A stretch of DNA of 64,000 bases from Streptomyces sp. AA1529 (GCF_000280905.1 NZ_ALAP01000015.1:1-64000), one strand, 5' to 3'. Shown: positions 34,299-42,891, counted from the stretch's first letter. Made by a program: numbers and translations. Notes: a model not told the origin generated them from the sequence alone.

Positions 34299-35128
34299 TG
34301 CGACGGTCACTGCTGGGCCGGATATGGCCGAACGCGACCGCACTGGTGCTGTTCGTGGCGTTCGCCTTTCCCGTGTACTGGATGTTCAACACGGCGTTCA
34401 AACCGAACGGGCAGATCATCAGCGAGGACCCGGTCTGGTTCCCCACCTCGCCGACCTTCGAGCACTTCAGCACGGCGGTCAACGCCGAGAACTTCTGGAC
34501 GCTGGTCCGCAACTCCGTCACCGTCACCGTGCTGGCCGTCGGAATCTCGCTGCTCGTGGCGCTCTTCGCCTCGTTCGCGCTCGCCCGGATGCGGTTCAAG
34601 GGCCGCAAGGGCATCCTGCTGACCTTCATGGTCGCCCAGATGGCACCCTGGGAGGTCATGGTCATCGCGATCTACATGATCGTGCGCGACGCCGAGATGC
34701 TGAACAGCCTGGTGCCGCTCACCCTCTTCTACACCGTCATGGTGCTGCCGCTGACGATCATCACCCTGCGCGGCTACGTCGCCGCCGTGCCCAAGGACCT
34801 GGAGGAGTCGGCCATGGTCGACGGCTGCACCCGGCTCCAGGCGTTCCGCCGGGTGATCTTCCCGCTGCTGGCCCCGGGCCTGATGGCCACCTCGCTGTTC
34901 GGATTCATCACGGCGTGGAACGAGTTCCCCCTGGTGCTCATCCTCAACAAGGACGACGAGGCGCAGACGCTCCCGCTGTGGCTGTCGAAGTTCCAGACCG
35001 CCTTCGGCGACGACTGGGGTGCCACCATGGCGGCAGCCTCCCTCTTCGCCGTGCCGATCCTGCTGCTCTTCCTCTACCTCCAGCGCAAGGCCGTCGCCGG
35101 TCTGGCCTCCGGCGCGGTCAAGGGATAG
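34298..35128 (+). CDS. dasC: Chitobiose ABC transporter permease DasC
   Basis: A 276-residue MalG-type permease with six helices. The first is ATALVLFVAFAFPVYWMF. The EAA loop reads DLEESAMVDGCTRLQAFRRVIFPLLAPG, with conserved Gly and hydrophobic positions. The start ATG shares a base with the dasB stop, so the permeases are coupled. It pairs with DasB to form the membrane channel for diacetylchitobiose. The gap of 122 bases to the hexosaminidase gene has no clear terminator, so the enzyme gene is probably in the same transcript. Confidence 0.93.
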   Translation: MRRSLLGRIWPNATALVLFVAFAFPVYWMFNTAFKPNGQIISEDPVWFPTSPTFEHFSTAVNAENFWTLVRNSVTVTVLAVGISLLVALFASFALARMRFKGRKGILLTFMVAQMAPWEVMVIAIYMIVRDAEMLNSLVPLTLFYTVMVLPLTIITLRGYVAAVPKDLEESAMVDGCTRLQAFRRVIFPLLAPGLMATSLFGFITAWNEFPLVLILNKDDEAQTLPLWLSKFQTAFGDDWGATMAAASLFAVPILLLFLYLQRKAVAGLASGAVKG

Positions 35129-35250
35129 GCCGAGGAACAACGGGACACAGGAACCAGCGACCACAGGGACACAGGGACGACAGGGACCACTGTGCGACAC
35201 CGCCGCCCGACCCCTCGGCACAGCAGGGAAGTGAAGGGACACCGCGCCGC

Positions 35251-36792
35251 ATGACCACCTCACTCCGAGCCCCGGACACCCTCACCCGCGACGCCCTCGC
35301 CGTCCTCCAGCCCGGCTTCGCCGGAACCTCCGCCCCCGCCTGGCTGCTGCGGCACCTGGAGGAGGGGCTCGCCTCGGTCGGCCTGTTCGGGCGGAACATC
35401 GAATCCGCCCAGCAGCTCGCCCTGCTCACCGAGCAGCTCCGCGACGTCCGCCCGGACCTGCTGGTCGCCATCGACGAGGAGGGCGGCGACGTCACCCGGC
35501 TGGAGGTGCGGACCGGCTCCTCCTACCCCGGCAACCTCGCCCTCGGCCGCGTCGACGACCCCGACCTGACCCGGGCGGTGGCCTTCGAACTGGGCAGCCG
35601 GCTCGCCGCGGCCGGCGTCAACCTCAACTGGGCGCCCTCCGCAGACGTCAACTCCAACCCGGACAACCCCGTCATCGGGGTGCGCTCCTTCGGCGGCGAC
35701 CCGCAGCTCGTCGCCCGGCACACCGTCGCCTACGTCGAGGGCCTCCAGGCGGCCGGGGTCGCGGCCTGCGTCAAGCACTTCCCCGGGCACGGGGACACCG
35801 CCGTCGACTCGCACCACGACATGCCCCGCATCGACGCCGACCTGGAGACCCTCCGGGCCCGCGAGCTCGTCCCCTTCGCCGCGGCGGTCGAAGCGGGCAG
35901 CAAGTGCGTGATGAGCGCCCACATCCTGCTCCCGGCGCTGGACGCCACGCGCCCCGGCACCCTCAGCCCCGCCGCGCTCACCGGACTGCTGCGGGCCCCC
36001 CGCGACCAGGGCGGCCTGGGCCACCAGGGGCTCATCGTCACCGACGGAATGGAGATGCGGGCCATCTCCGCGACCTACGGCCTCGAACGCGGCAGCGTCC
36101 TCGCGCTGGCCGCCGGGGCCGACGCCATCTGCGTCGGCGGCGGACTGGCCGGCGAGGACACCGTGCTGGGGCTCCGCGACGCGCTGGTGCGCGCGGTGCG
36201 GGACGGCGAGCTGGCCGAGGAGCGGCTCGCCGACGCCGCGGCACGGGTGCGCGGCCTGGCCGCGTGGGCGCGGGGGGTGCGGCGGCCGGACACGGGGGGT
36301 CCGGCCGACCCCGCCCTCCGCGCGGACCCGTCCGGTGCCGAAGCGGGCATCGGGCTGGAGGCGGCGCGGCGCGCGCTGGTGGTGACCGGGCTGGAGGGCC
36401 ACCGCCGCCCGGCCGGGCCGCTGTACGTCGCGGCCCTCACCTCGGTGGCCAACATCGCGGTCGGTGACGAGACCCCCTGGGGCCCCGCCGCCGAGCTGGA
36501 GCGGATGGTGCCGGGAACCCGGACGGGCACCTACCGGGCCGCCGACGGGGACGTCGGCGCCGCGGTGCTCGCCGACGCGGGGGAGCGGCCCGTCGTCGTG
36601 GTCGTCCGCGACCTGCACCGCCACCCGTGGATGGCGGACGCGGTGGCGCGGCTGGTCGCCGCCCGCGAGGACACCGTGGTGGTCGAGATGGGGCTGCCCC
36701 AGGCGCCGCCGCAGGGCGCCCTGCACATCGCCACGCACGGTGCGGCACGGGTCTGCGGGCGGGCCGCGGCCGAGGTCATCGCCCGCGGCTGA
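35251..36792 (+). CDS. dasD: GH3 beta-N-acetylglucosaminidase (DasD/NagZ-like)
   Basis: A 513-residue glycoside hydrolase family 3 enzyme. The NagZ-type signature KHFPGHGDTAVDSHHDMP carries the catalytic His-Asp pair, and VTDGMEMRAI carries the Asp nucleophile. FSGXG-like IDEEGGDVTRL and GVRSFGGDP stretches are also typical. No signal peptide is present, so it acts in the cytoplasm, cleaving imported chitobiose to GlcNAc. The C-terminal ~170 residues after ADAAARVRGLAAWA form an extra domain found in longer NagZ-like enzymes. Position behind dasABC matches the dasD gene of other streptomycetes, and DasR control is expected. A role in peptidoglycan recycling is also possible. Confidence 0.88.
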   Translation: MTTSLRAPDTLTRDALAVLQPGFAGTSAPAWLLRHLEEGLASVGLFGRNIESAQQLALLTEQLRDVRPDLLVAIDEEGGDVTRLEVRTGSSYPGNLALGRVDDPDLTRAVAFELGSRLAAAGVNLNWAPSADVNSNPDNPVIGVRSFGGDPQLVARHTVAYVEGLQAAGVAACVKHFPGHGDTAVDSHHDMPRIDADLETLRARELVPFAAAVEAGSKCVMSAHILLPALDATRPGTLSPAALTGLLRAPRDQGGLGHQGLIVTDGMEMRAISATYGLERGSVLALAAGADAICVGGGLAGEDTVLGLRDALVRAVRDGELAEERLADAAARVRGLAAWARGVRRPDTGGPADPALRADPSGAEAGIGLEAARRALVVTGLEGHRRPAGPLYVAALTSVANIAVGDETPWGPAAELERMVPGTRTGTYRAADGDVGAAVLADAGERPVVVVVRDLHRHPWMADAVARLVAAREDTVVVEMGLPQAPPQGALHIATHGAARVCGRAAAEVIARG

Positions 36793-36924
36793 GCCCCGGT
36801 CCCACTCCAGGGCCGGGGCCCGGGACCGGGACCCGGAGCCGACCCGGGGCAAAACGTGCCCAACCGCCACGCCGTAGGATCGAACCGCGACCGCACGCGA
36901 ACATCACCCCTGGGAGGGACCCGC

Positions 36925-37986
36925 ATGTCCTCGAACGCCCCGTCCGAGCCGGGCACCGTCATGTCCGGTGAGATGGCCGAGCAGCCGGCCGTGCTGCGCC
37001 GCATCCTGGACGAGGGCGCTCCCGCCATCCGCGAGGTGGCCGAGCGGATCGCCGCGAAGAACCCCCGCTTCGTCCTGCTCACGGCGCGGGGCACCTCGGA
37101 CAACGCCGCGCTGTACGCGAAGTACCTGCTGGAGATCCAGCTCGGCAAGCCGTGCGGGCTGACCTCCATGTCGACGACGACCGCGTACGGCGCGCGCCCC
37201 GACCTCACCGACTGCCTGGTGATCACCATCAGCCAGTCCGGCGGCAGCCCGGACCTGGTGGCCTCCACGGAGGCGGCCCGGGAGGCGGGCGCGATCACAC
37301 TCGCCGTCACCAACAACGCCGACTCGCCGCTCGCACGGGTGAGCGAATTCCACATCGACGTGCTGGCCGGCCCGGAGAAGGCGCTGCCCGCCACCAAGAC
37401 CTACACGGCGGAGCTGCTGGCGCTCTACCTGTTCGTGGACGGCCTGCGCGGCGGCGGGGGCACCGAGGCCGCCAAGGCGCTGCCCGGACTCGCCGAGGCG
37501 GTGCTGGAGCGCAGGGGCGAGGTCAAGGCGCTGGCGGCGCGCTACCGGTTCGCCGAGCGCATGGTGCTCACCTCGCGCGGCTACGGCTACCCGACGGCGA
37601 AGGAAGCCGCGCTGAAGCTCATGGAGACCAGCTACATCCCGGCCCTCTCCTACTCCGGCGCCGACCTGCTGCACGGCCCGCTGGCGATGGTGGACAACAT
37701 CTCGCCGGTGATCGCCGTGGTCGCCGACGGCAAGGGCGGCGAGGCCCTGCAGCCGGTGCTGGAGCGGCTCCGCGACCGGGGCGCCGACCTGGTGGTCATC
37801 GGCCGCCGCGAGGAGGTGGAGCGGGCGTCGGCCGGCTTCGCGCTCCCCACCGAGGGGCTGCCCGAGGAGCTGCAGCCGCTGATCCAGATCCTGCCGCTGC
37901 AGATGCTCGCCTACGAGGTCACCATGGCGCGCGGCCAGGACCCGGACGCGCCCCGCTCCCTCGCCAAGGTCACCGAGACCCGCTGA
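36925..37986 (+). CDS. Double-SIS sugar-phosphate deaminase/isomerase (NagB-II / GlmS-C-like)
   Basis: A 353-residue protein with two SIS domains, roughly residues 45-175 and 205-340. It shows LLTARGTSDNAALYAKY, ITISQSGGSPDLVASTEAAREAGA (sugar-phosphate-binding Ser cluster), SRGYGYPTAKEAALKLMETSY and the tail PRSLAKVTETR. This is the isomerase half of glucosamine synthase without the glutaminase domain. Such proteins (NagB-II, AgaS) deaminate glucosamine-6-phosphate or related aminosugar phosphates. Following dasABC and the hexosaminidase, a glucosamine-6-phosphate deaminase role is the simplest reading. ATG 36925 has GGGAGGGA six bases upstream. The 132-base gap before it contains GC-rich inverted repeats and a possible -10 (TAGGAT, about 36875). 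Confidence 0.85.
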   Translation: MSSNAPSEPGTVMSGEMAEQPAVLRRILDEGAPAIREVAERIAAKNPRFVLLTARGTSDNAALYAKYLLEIQLGKPCGLTSMSTTTAYGARPDLTDCLVITISQSGGSPDLVASTEAAREAGAITLAVTNNADSPLARVSEFHIDVLAGPEKALPATKTYTAELLALYLFVDGLRGGGGTEAAKALPGLAEAVLERRGEVKALAARYRFAERMVLTSRGYGYPTAKEAALKLMETSYIPALSYSGADLLHGPLAMVDNISPVIAVVADGKGGEALQPVLERLRDRGADLVVIGRREEVERASAGFALPTEGLPEELQPLIQILPLQMLAYEVTMARGQDPDAPRSLAKVTETR

Positions 37987-37999
37987 ACGGGGGCGTGGC

Positions 38000-38650
38000 A
38001 TGGCGCAGCCGTCCATGAAGCAGGCGACCACCACCGACGGCCTGGTGGAGCAGCTCATCGACGTCGGGGCGACCGCCGTGCGCCGGGGCTTCGTCCTGGC
38101 CAGCGGCGGCAATCTGTCGGCCCGGCTGCCCGGTTCCGAGGAGTTCGTGGTCACGGGCGCGGGCACCTGGCTGGACCGGCTGGCGCCGGAGGACTTCACC
38201 GTCATGAACCTGGCGGGCGAGATCGTCGGCGGCAACCCGCAGCCCTCCAGCGAGTGGAAGCTCCACCAGCGCACCTACCGGGTGCGCGAGGACGTCAACG
38301 CGATCGTCCACATGCACCCGCAGCACGCCGTGCTGGTCGACGCACTCGGCCACGAGATCCGGCTGCTGACCCTGGACCACGCGGTGTACGTGCGCTCCGT
38401 CGGCCGTACCGGCTTCTTCCCGAACGGCTCGGACGAACTCGCCGACACCGCCGCCGAGCAGGCCAAGGAGCACAACTGCGTGCTGCTGGCGCACCACGGC
38501 TGCTCGGCGCTGGGGGAGCACGTCGGGATGGCCTTCCGGCGGGCGATGAACCTGGAGGAGGCGGCCACGGCCACCTACCGCGCGCTGCTGCTGGGGGACC
38601 GCACGACGCGCTTCCCGGTACCGGCGGACGAGGCGATCCGGCACGCCTGA
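38000..38650 (+). CDS. Class II aldolase/adducin-family protein
   Basis: A 216-residue zinc aldolase-fold protein resembling L-fuculose-phosphate aldolase. It shows GFVLASGGNLSARLPG, PSSEWKLHQRTYRVRED, HMHPQHAVL (two zinc-ligand His) and LLAHHGCSALGE (third His). These are the metal and active-site elements of the family. Substrate cannot be told by eye; fuculose-, rhamnulose- or methylthioribulose-type phosphates are all possible. It begins 13 bases after the SIS gene stop, so the two are probably cotranscribed and may act in one sugar-phosphate path. It is cytoplasmic. Confidence 0.85.
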   Translation: MAQPSMKQATTTDGLVEQLIDVGATAVRRGFVLASGGNLSARLPGSEEFVVTGAGTWLDRLAPEDFTVMNLAGEIVGGNPQPSSEWKLHQRTYRVREDVNAIVHMHPQHAVLVDALGHEIRLLTLDHAVYVRSVGRTGFFPNGSDELADTAAEQAKEHNCVLLAHHGCSALGEHVGMAFRRAMNLEEAATATYRALLLGDRTTRFPVPADEAIRHA

Positions 38651-39131
38651 GCCGTGCCCGGGGCCGCGGGCATCCCTCTCCGCGGCTCGACGCCGGGACC
38701 CTCCGGGCTGCCTCCGGGACCCTCCGCGGTGCCGGAGGCCGGAGGAGGGCCGCAGCCGGCCCCGGACGGTCCCGGACACCGGAGAGGCGGCGGCGGGCCG
38801 TGGGCGGCTCGGAACCCGCACCGGGCCCGGAACGCACTACGGGCCGCGGCGCCGGTACGGGACCCTCAACCCGTCCGGCACCGCAGCCCGGAGCTGCAAG
38901 GCCCCGGCGCTGTCAGGGCAGAGAGCGCCGCGGACCTCGATCCGCCCTCCTGTGCGGGGAGGACAGAAGTTCTTCCGGAAGGATTCTGGACTAGACCACG
39001 GCTGTCTGTCTACGGATCGCGCGTTTCCGCCGTCCCGCGGCACCCCCTCCGGTCCGCCGCGCGCCGACCGGGAACCCGGCCGGAGCCGGGTGGCGCCGGC
39101 CCGCGCGGCGGCCTGCCGTACCCTCGGCCCC
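38651..39131. other. Gene-free region before the histidine kinase
   Basis: No ORF looks coding. Near 38690-38735 GGGACCCTCCG occurs twice. AT-richer sequence at 38965-39020 probably contains the kinase promoter and includes the dre-like palindrome listed separately. Confidence 0.45.
38985..39000 (+). promoter_or_regulatory. Candidate DasR (dre) site before the histidine kinase gene
   Basis: TCTGGACTAGACCACG matches the dre consensus AGTGGTCTAGACCACT at 12 of 16 positions, including CTAGACCAC without a break. It lies 132 bases before the kinase start. It is as good a match as the two accepted-position sites before dasA. Confidence 0.55.
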
Positions 39132-40610
39132 GTGCCCTCCATGAACGACCTCGTACGCCAGCACACCGCCCTCTCCGCCGTGGAGCTGGAGTGGCTGCAC
39201 ATGCTGGTCTCCGAGTGGCAGCTCCTCGCCGACCTGTCCTTCGCCGACCTCGTGCTGTGGGTGCCCACCCTGGACGGCACCCGCTACGTCTCGGTCGCCC
39301 AGATGCGCCCGAACACCGGTCCCACCTCGCACCAGGACGACATGGTCGGCCATCTGGTGCCCCGGGGGCGCCGGCCGCTGCTGGACGCGGCTCTGGACGA
39401 GGGCCGGATCGTGCGGGAGGGGGACCCGGAGTGGCGCGAGGAGGTGCCGGTGCGGGTCGAGTCCATCCCGGTCCGCCGCGAGGGGCGGGTCCTGGGGGTC
39501 ATCGCGCGCAACACCAATCTGCTGACGGTCCGCACCCCCAGCAGGCTGGAGCTGACCTATCTGCAGAGCGCCTCCGACCTCGCACAGATGATCGCGGCGG
39601 GCAGCTTCCCGTTCCCCGGGCACGAGGTGGACATGGACCATGTCCCGCGCGTGGGGGACGGCTTGATCCGGCTGGACGCCGACGGCCATGTGCAGTACGC
39701 CTCCCCGAACGCGCTGTCCGCCTACCACCGGCTGGGACTCGCCGCCGACCTGGTCGGGCTGCACCTGGGCGAGGCGACCGCGGAACTGGCTCCCGCCCGC
39801 GGGGCGGTTGATGAGGCCATGGTCAAGCTGGCCAGCGGCTGGGCGCCCCGCGGAGCCGAGGTGGAGGCCAACGACTGCATCGTCCAACTGCGCGCCATCC
39901 CGCTCAAGCCCAAGGGCACCCGGATCGGTTCGCTCATCCTGCTGCGGGACATCACGGAAGTGCGCCGCCGCGAACGCGAGTTGATCACCAAGGACGCCAC
40001 CATCCGGGAGATCCACCACCGGGTGAAGAACAACCTCCAGACGGTGGCCGCGCTGCTGCGCCTGCAGGCCCGCAGGATGGACTCGGAACAGGGCAAGGAG
40101 GCGCTCGGCGAGGCGGTGCGGAGGGTCGGCTCGATCGCCATCGTGCACGAGACGCTGTCCCAGAACCTGGACGAGCGGGTGGACTTCGACGAGATCGCCG
40201 ACCGGGTGCTCGCGATGGTGGCGGAGATCTCACCCGGCCGGATCACCGGACGCCGCACGGGGCGCTTCGGGATCCTCGGCGCCGAGGTCGCCACGCCGCT
40301 GTCCATGGTGCTCACCGAGGTCCTGCAGAACGCCATCGAGCACGGGTTCGGCGCCGAGGAGCAGGGCGCCGTCGAGGTGCACGCGGTGCGCGGCGCGGCC
40401 ACCGGGCAGGACGGGGCGCGGTTGCTGGTCACGGTGCAGGACAACGGCCGCGGTCTGCCCGCGGGCTTCGACCCCGGGAGCGGCGGCAACCTCGGGCTGC
40501 AGATCGTCCGGACACTGGTGGAGGGGGAGTTGGGCGGCACGTTCGACATGCTCCCCGGCAGCACGGGCGGCACCCGGGTGCTGTTCGACCTCCCGGTGGC
40601 CGCTGGCTAG
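39132..40610 (+). CDS. Soluble PAS/GAF sensor histidine kinase (HisKA_2 type)
   Basis: A 492-residue cytoplasmic kinase. Residues 15-155 are a GAF-like N-terminal sensor (FADLVLWVPTLDGTRYVSVAQMRPNTG), ~180-285 a PAS domain (GDGLIRLDADGHVQYASPNAL), then a HisKA_2 box with the phosphorylated His in IREIHHRVKNNLQTVAALLRLQARR. An HATPase domain follows (VLQNAIEHGF, VQDNGRGLPAGF, NLGLQIVRTLV). No membrane helix is present. GTG 39132 gives MPSMNDLV, the conserved start; ATG 39141 is the alternative. No response regulator gene lies next to it, so it is an orphan kinase. It converges on wblE and shares a terminator with it. This gene-wblE order is conserved in streptomycetes as I remember. Confidence 0.92.
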   Translation: MPSMNDLVRQHTALSAVELEWLHMLVSEWQLLADLSFADLVLWVPTLDGTRYVSVAQMRPNTGPTSHQDDMVGHLVPRGRRPLLDAALDEGRIVREGDPEWREEVPVRVESIPVRREGRVLGVIARNTNLLTVRTPSRLELTYLQSASDLAQMIAAGSFPFPGHEVDMDHVPRVGDGLIRLDADGHVQYASPNALSAYHRLGLAADLVGLHLGEATAELAPARGAVDEAMVKLASGWAPRGAEVEANDCIVQLRAIPLKPKGTRIGSLILLRDITEVRRRERELITKDATIREIHHRVKNNLQTVAALLRLQARRMDSEQGKEALGEAVRRVGSIAIVHETLSQNLDERVDFDEIADRVLAMVAEISPGRITGRRTGRFGILGAEVATPLSMVLTEVLQNAIEHGFGAEEQGAVEVHAVRGAATGQDGARLLVTVQDNGRGLPAGFDPGSGGNLGLQIVRTLVEGELGGTFDMLPGSTGGTRVLFDLPVAAG

Positions 40611-40665
40611 CGTCCCGGAGCCGGTCCGGCGGCGTCCCGGAGCCGTTCGCCGGGGAGCGCGACGA

Positions 40666-40713
40666 AAGCGCCGAGCCCCCGGTCCCTGGGCGAGGACGGG
40701 GGGCTCGGCGCTT
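40666..40713. terminator. Bidirectional terminator between the kinase and wblE
   Basis: A perfect 15-bp stem (40666-40680 with 40699-40713), AAGCGCCGAGCCCCC with its complement, has AA/TT at its base on either strand. It lies between two converging stop codons. Confidence 0.8.
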
Positions 40714-40821
40714 CACGCTCTGCTTTGAGTTGTGCGGGCGCTCCGCGTACTGCTGGGCGCTCCGAGGGCACTGCGTGCTGCGTCTCGGGCTGCCGCTGGT
40801 GCAGGGCTGGTGTCAGGCGTG

Positions 40822-41085
40822 TCAGGCGGTCGCGGCGTTGTTCCGCGCCCGGTTGCGGGCGGCACGGCGCTTCATCGCGCGGCGCTCGTCCTCGCTCAGA
40901 CCACCCCAGACACCGGAGTCCTGACCCGACTCCAGAGCCCACTGCAGGCACTGCTCCATGACGGGGCAGCGGCGGCAGACAGCCTTGGCTTCCTCGATCT
41001 GCAGCAGCGCGGGACCGGTGTTGCCGATGGGGAAGAACAGCTCGGGGTCTTCCTCGCGGCAAACGGCGTGGTGACGCCAGTCCAT
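40822..41085 (-). CDS. wblE: WhiB-family iron-sulfur regulator WblE (WhiB1 type)
   Basis: An 87-residue WhiB-like protein. Cys9, Cys37, Cys40 and Cys46 (C-x27-C-x2-C-x5-C) ligate a nitric-oxide-sensitive [4Fe-4S] cluster. ESGQDSGVWGGLSEDERRAMKRR holds the GVWGG turn that contacts the principal sigma factor and the basic C-terminal tail that touches DNA. The sequence is almost identical to S. coelicolor WblE and close to mycobacterial WhiB1, an essential sigma-A partner. It is monocistronic, with a good ribosome site (GGAGAGG) and a CRP-like palindrome 38-53 bases upstream of the start. Confidence 0.95.
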   Translation of the reverse strand: MDWRHHAVCREEDPELFFPIGNTGPALLQIEEAKAVCRRCPVMEQCLQWALESGQDSGVWGGLSEDERRAMKRRAARNRARNNAATA

Positions 41086-41122
41086 GGCTGCTACCTCTCC
41101 TCGTGTGTGGCTTGCTTGTGAA

Positions 41123-41138
41123 TGTGAACGCTTTCACG
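41123..41138 (-). promoter_or_regulatory. CRP-like palindrome upstream of wblE
   Basis: TGTGAACGCTTTCACG fits TGTGA-N6-TCACA with one mismatch. Its minus-strand reading TGAAAGCGTTCACA also fits the LacI/CcpA cre pattern. It lies in the wblE leader or promoter. Mycobacterial whiB1 is CRP-controlled. Confidence 0.5.
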
Positions 41139-41399
41139 AATCCCTTGACGGGGGAAGTGGGGCCTCACAAATGTGATGCGGGTCCCACTGAAGTCAAAGA
41201 AAGGGATTCCGGCTCTCAAGGGGGCCCTGGTGGCGGGCCGTCCCGATCGCCATGAAGAGACTCGCAAACCTCGGCGGCGGATACAACCCCTTCCGGAAAC
41301 TTTTTTTTGAATCCTTGGTGTCGACTAGCTCACAGCCGTCATTCGAGGGGGTGGACCCTGGCCTAAACGTTCGAGTGGAAGGACTTTGGCCCCTTCCAC
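41139..41399. other. Gene-free stretch between wblE and the diacylglycerol kinase gene
   Basis: No protein gene is supported. Eight consecutive T (about 41301-41308) are exceptional for this GC content. A 9-bp inverted repeat AGTGGAAGG/CCTTCCACT (41374-41382 with 41392-41400) abuts the minus-strand kinase stop and may terminate it. wblE promoter elements should lie at the left end. Confidence 0.4.
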
Positions 41400-42368
41400 T
41401 TACACAATCACACGCAGTGCACGCCGTACGCCTGTGAAGCTCACGCTCGTACGCAGTCCCAGGTGGTCACCGTCCATCTGAAACGGCAATGGCGCCTGCG
41501 AATGCAAGGTGAACCGGGTGAGGTCGTGCAGTGTCACCGCGTGCTTGCCGCGGGGCCCCCGTTCCGGGCTGGAGGTCAGCAACTGGGTGCCGTAGCGGCT
41601 CACCGCCAGCGGCGTCAGTCTCTGCAGTCCCAGCACGTCGAGGCCGGTGTCGAAGGACGCCTCCGGCGCCGCGTACAGCGGCTTGTTCCCGAAGTACGAC
41701 CACGGCGCGGTGTTGCACACGATCGAGAGCGCCAGCTCCCGCACCGGCTCGGCGTCCTCCCGCTCCAGCGTGATCGTCCCGGTGCGGCGGTGCGGCTCGT
41801 TCAGGAACTGCCGTACGACCTGGCGCACATACAGCGGATGCGTGGAGCGCTTTCCCCGCTCCCGCTGCTGCTCCACCCTGCCGATCACCCCGGCGTCGAA
41901 CCCCAGCCCCGCGGTGAAGGTGAACCAACGGTCGGGGATCTCCGCGTCGTCGGAGCCCGGAACGCCTCCGGCGATCCCCAGGCCGACCGTCCGTTCGGAG
42001 CCGGCCTCCAGCGCGTCCAGCAGGTGCCCGGTGGCCTCCACGACGTCGTTGGGCATCCCCAGGGCGCGCGCGAAGACATTGGTGGAGCCGCCCGGTACCA
42101 CGGCCAGCCTGGGCAGCCGCTCCGGATCGGGGCCGTCGTGCAGCAGCCCGTTGACCACCTCGTTGACCGTGCCGTCCCCGCCGAGCGCGATCACCAGCTC
42201 GGTGGTGCCGCCCTGGGCGGCCTGCCGCGCGAGGTCCCTGGCGTGGCCCCGGTACCGGGTGGTCGCCACCTCCAGTTTGAGATCGCTCGCGAGGGCATGC
42301 GCCAGCACGTCACGGGTCCGGGCGCTGGTGGTGGTGGCTGCCGGGTTGACCACGAGTAGTGCGCGCAT
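41400..42368 (-). CDS. Diacylglycerol/lipid kinase
   Basis: A 322-residue DagK-catalytic-fold kinase. The nucleotide-binding GGDGTVNEVVNGL is intact, with VNPAATTTSARTRDVL at the N-terminus and VVPGGSTNVFARALGMP following. The C-terminal half is a beta-rich domain (FTAGLGFDAGVIGRVEQQ). This family phosphorylates diacylglycerol or related lipids such as sphingosine or phosphatidylinositol-type substrates; exact lipid unknown. It would feed phosphatidic acid into membrane lipid recycling. It has its own hairpin directly after the stop and is divergent from a small membrane protein gene. Confidence 0.92.
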   Translation of the reverse strand: MRALLVVNPAATTTSARTRDVLAHALASDLKLEVATTRYRGHARDLARQAAQGGTTELVIALGGDGTVNEVVNGLLHDGPDPERLPRLAVVPGGSTNVFARALGMPNDVVEATGHLLDALEAGSERTVGLGIAGGVPGSDDAEIPDRWFTFTAGLGFDAGVIGRVEQQRERGKRSTHPLYVRQVVRQFLNEPHRRTGTITLEREDAEPVRELALSIVCNTAPWSYFGNKPLYAAPEASFDTGLDVLGLQRLTPLAVSRYGTQLLTSSPERGPRGKHAVTLHDLTRFTLHSQAPLPFQMDGDHLGLRTSVSFTGVRRALRVIV

Positions 42369-42435
42369 GGGGTGAGGGTACCTACCGCGGGGTACACGGC
42401 CCAGCCCCGCCGGTGCCGACGGCTAGGCTGCCCTG

Positions 42436-42891
42436 GTGAGCGAAAGGTCGAAGCGGGCGGACGCCGCCACGGAAGCGGACGAGGCGACGGGGACGCGGCG
42501 GGGGGCGCGCGGTCCGCGCAGGATCGTCGCCGCCGCCGTACTGACCGGCGCCGAAGGGCTGGTCGTCGCGGCCTTCGGGGTCGTCTCGCTGGTGCTGCTG
42601 GTCACCCGGCGGCCGGATGACACGACGCAGGCCGCCACCCTGGCCGCCACCGTCCTCGCGCTGTCCGTGCTGCCGCTGGCCGCCGCCGGCGGGCTCTGGC
42701 ACCGGCGCCGCTGGAGCCGGGGACCCTCCATGATCGTGCAGCTCATCGCGCTGCCCGTCGCCTGGCAACTGGGCCGGAACGGGGGCGGTTCACTGGCCGC
42801 CGCCGTCGTGCTGGGCCTGGCGGCCGTCGTCGTGCTGGGGTGCCTGGTGAACCCGAAGGCCACCGAGGCGCTCGGAGTCGGCCGGGACTGA
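42436..42891 (+). CDS. Small four-helix membrane protein, unknown function
   Basis: A 151-residue protein starting at GTG 42436. A charged ~30-residue N-terminus is followed by four hydrophobic segments (IVAAAVLTGAEGLVVAAFGVVSLVLLV, AATLAATVLALSVLPLAAAGG, SMIVQLIALPVAWQL, SLAAAVVLGLAAVVVLGCL). The loops are short and basic. No family signature is recognised, though a gene like this occupies the place beside sigH in S. coelicolor as I remember. It ends 91 bases before the convergent sigH stop. Confidence 0.75.
   Translation: MSERSKRADAATEADEATGTRRGARGPRRIVAAAVLTGAEGLVVAAFGVVSLVLLVTRRPDDTTQAATLAATVLALSVLPLAAAGGLWHRRRWSRGPSMIVQLIALPVAWQLGRNGGGSLAAAVVLGLAAVVVLGCLVNPKATEALGVGRD

Noticed and set aside
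31860..34343. Minus-strand open frame (about 827 codons) opposite dasAB
   Set aside because: It would run through the dasA promoter and both transporter genes; composition is typical of antisense to high-GC coding DNA.
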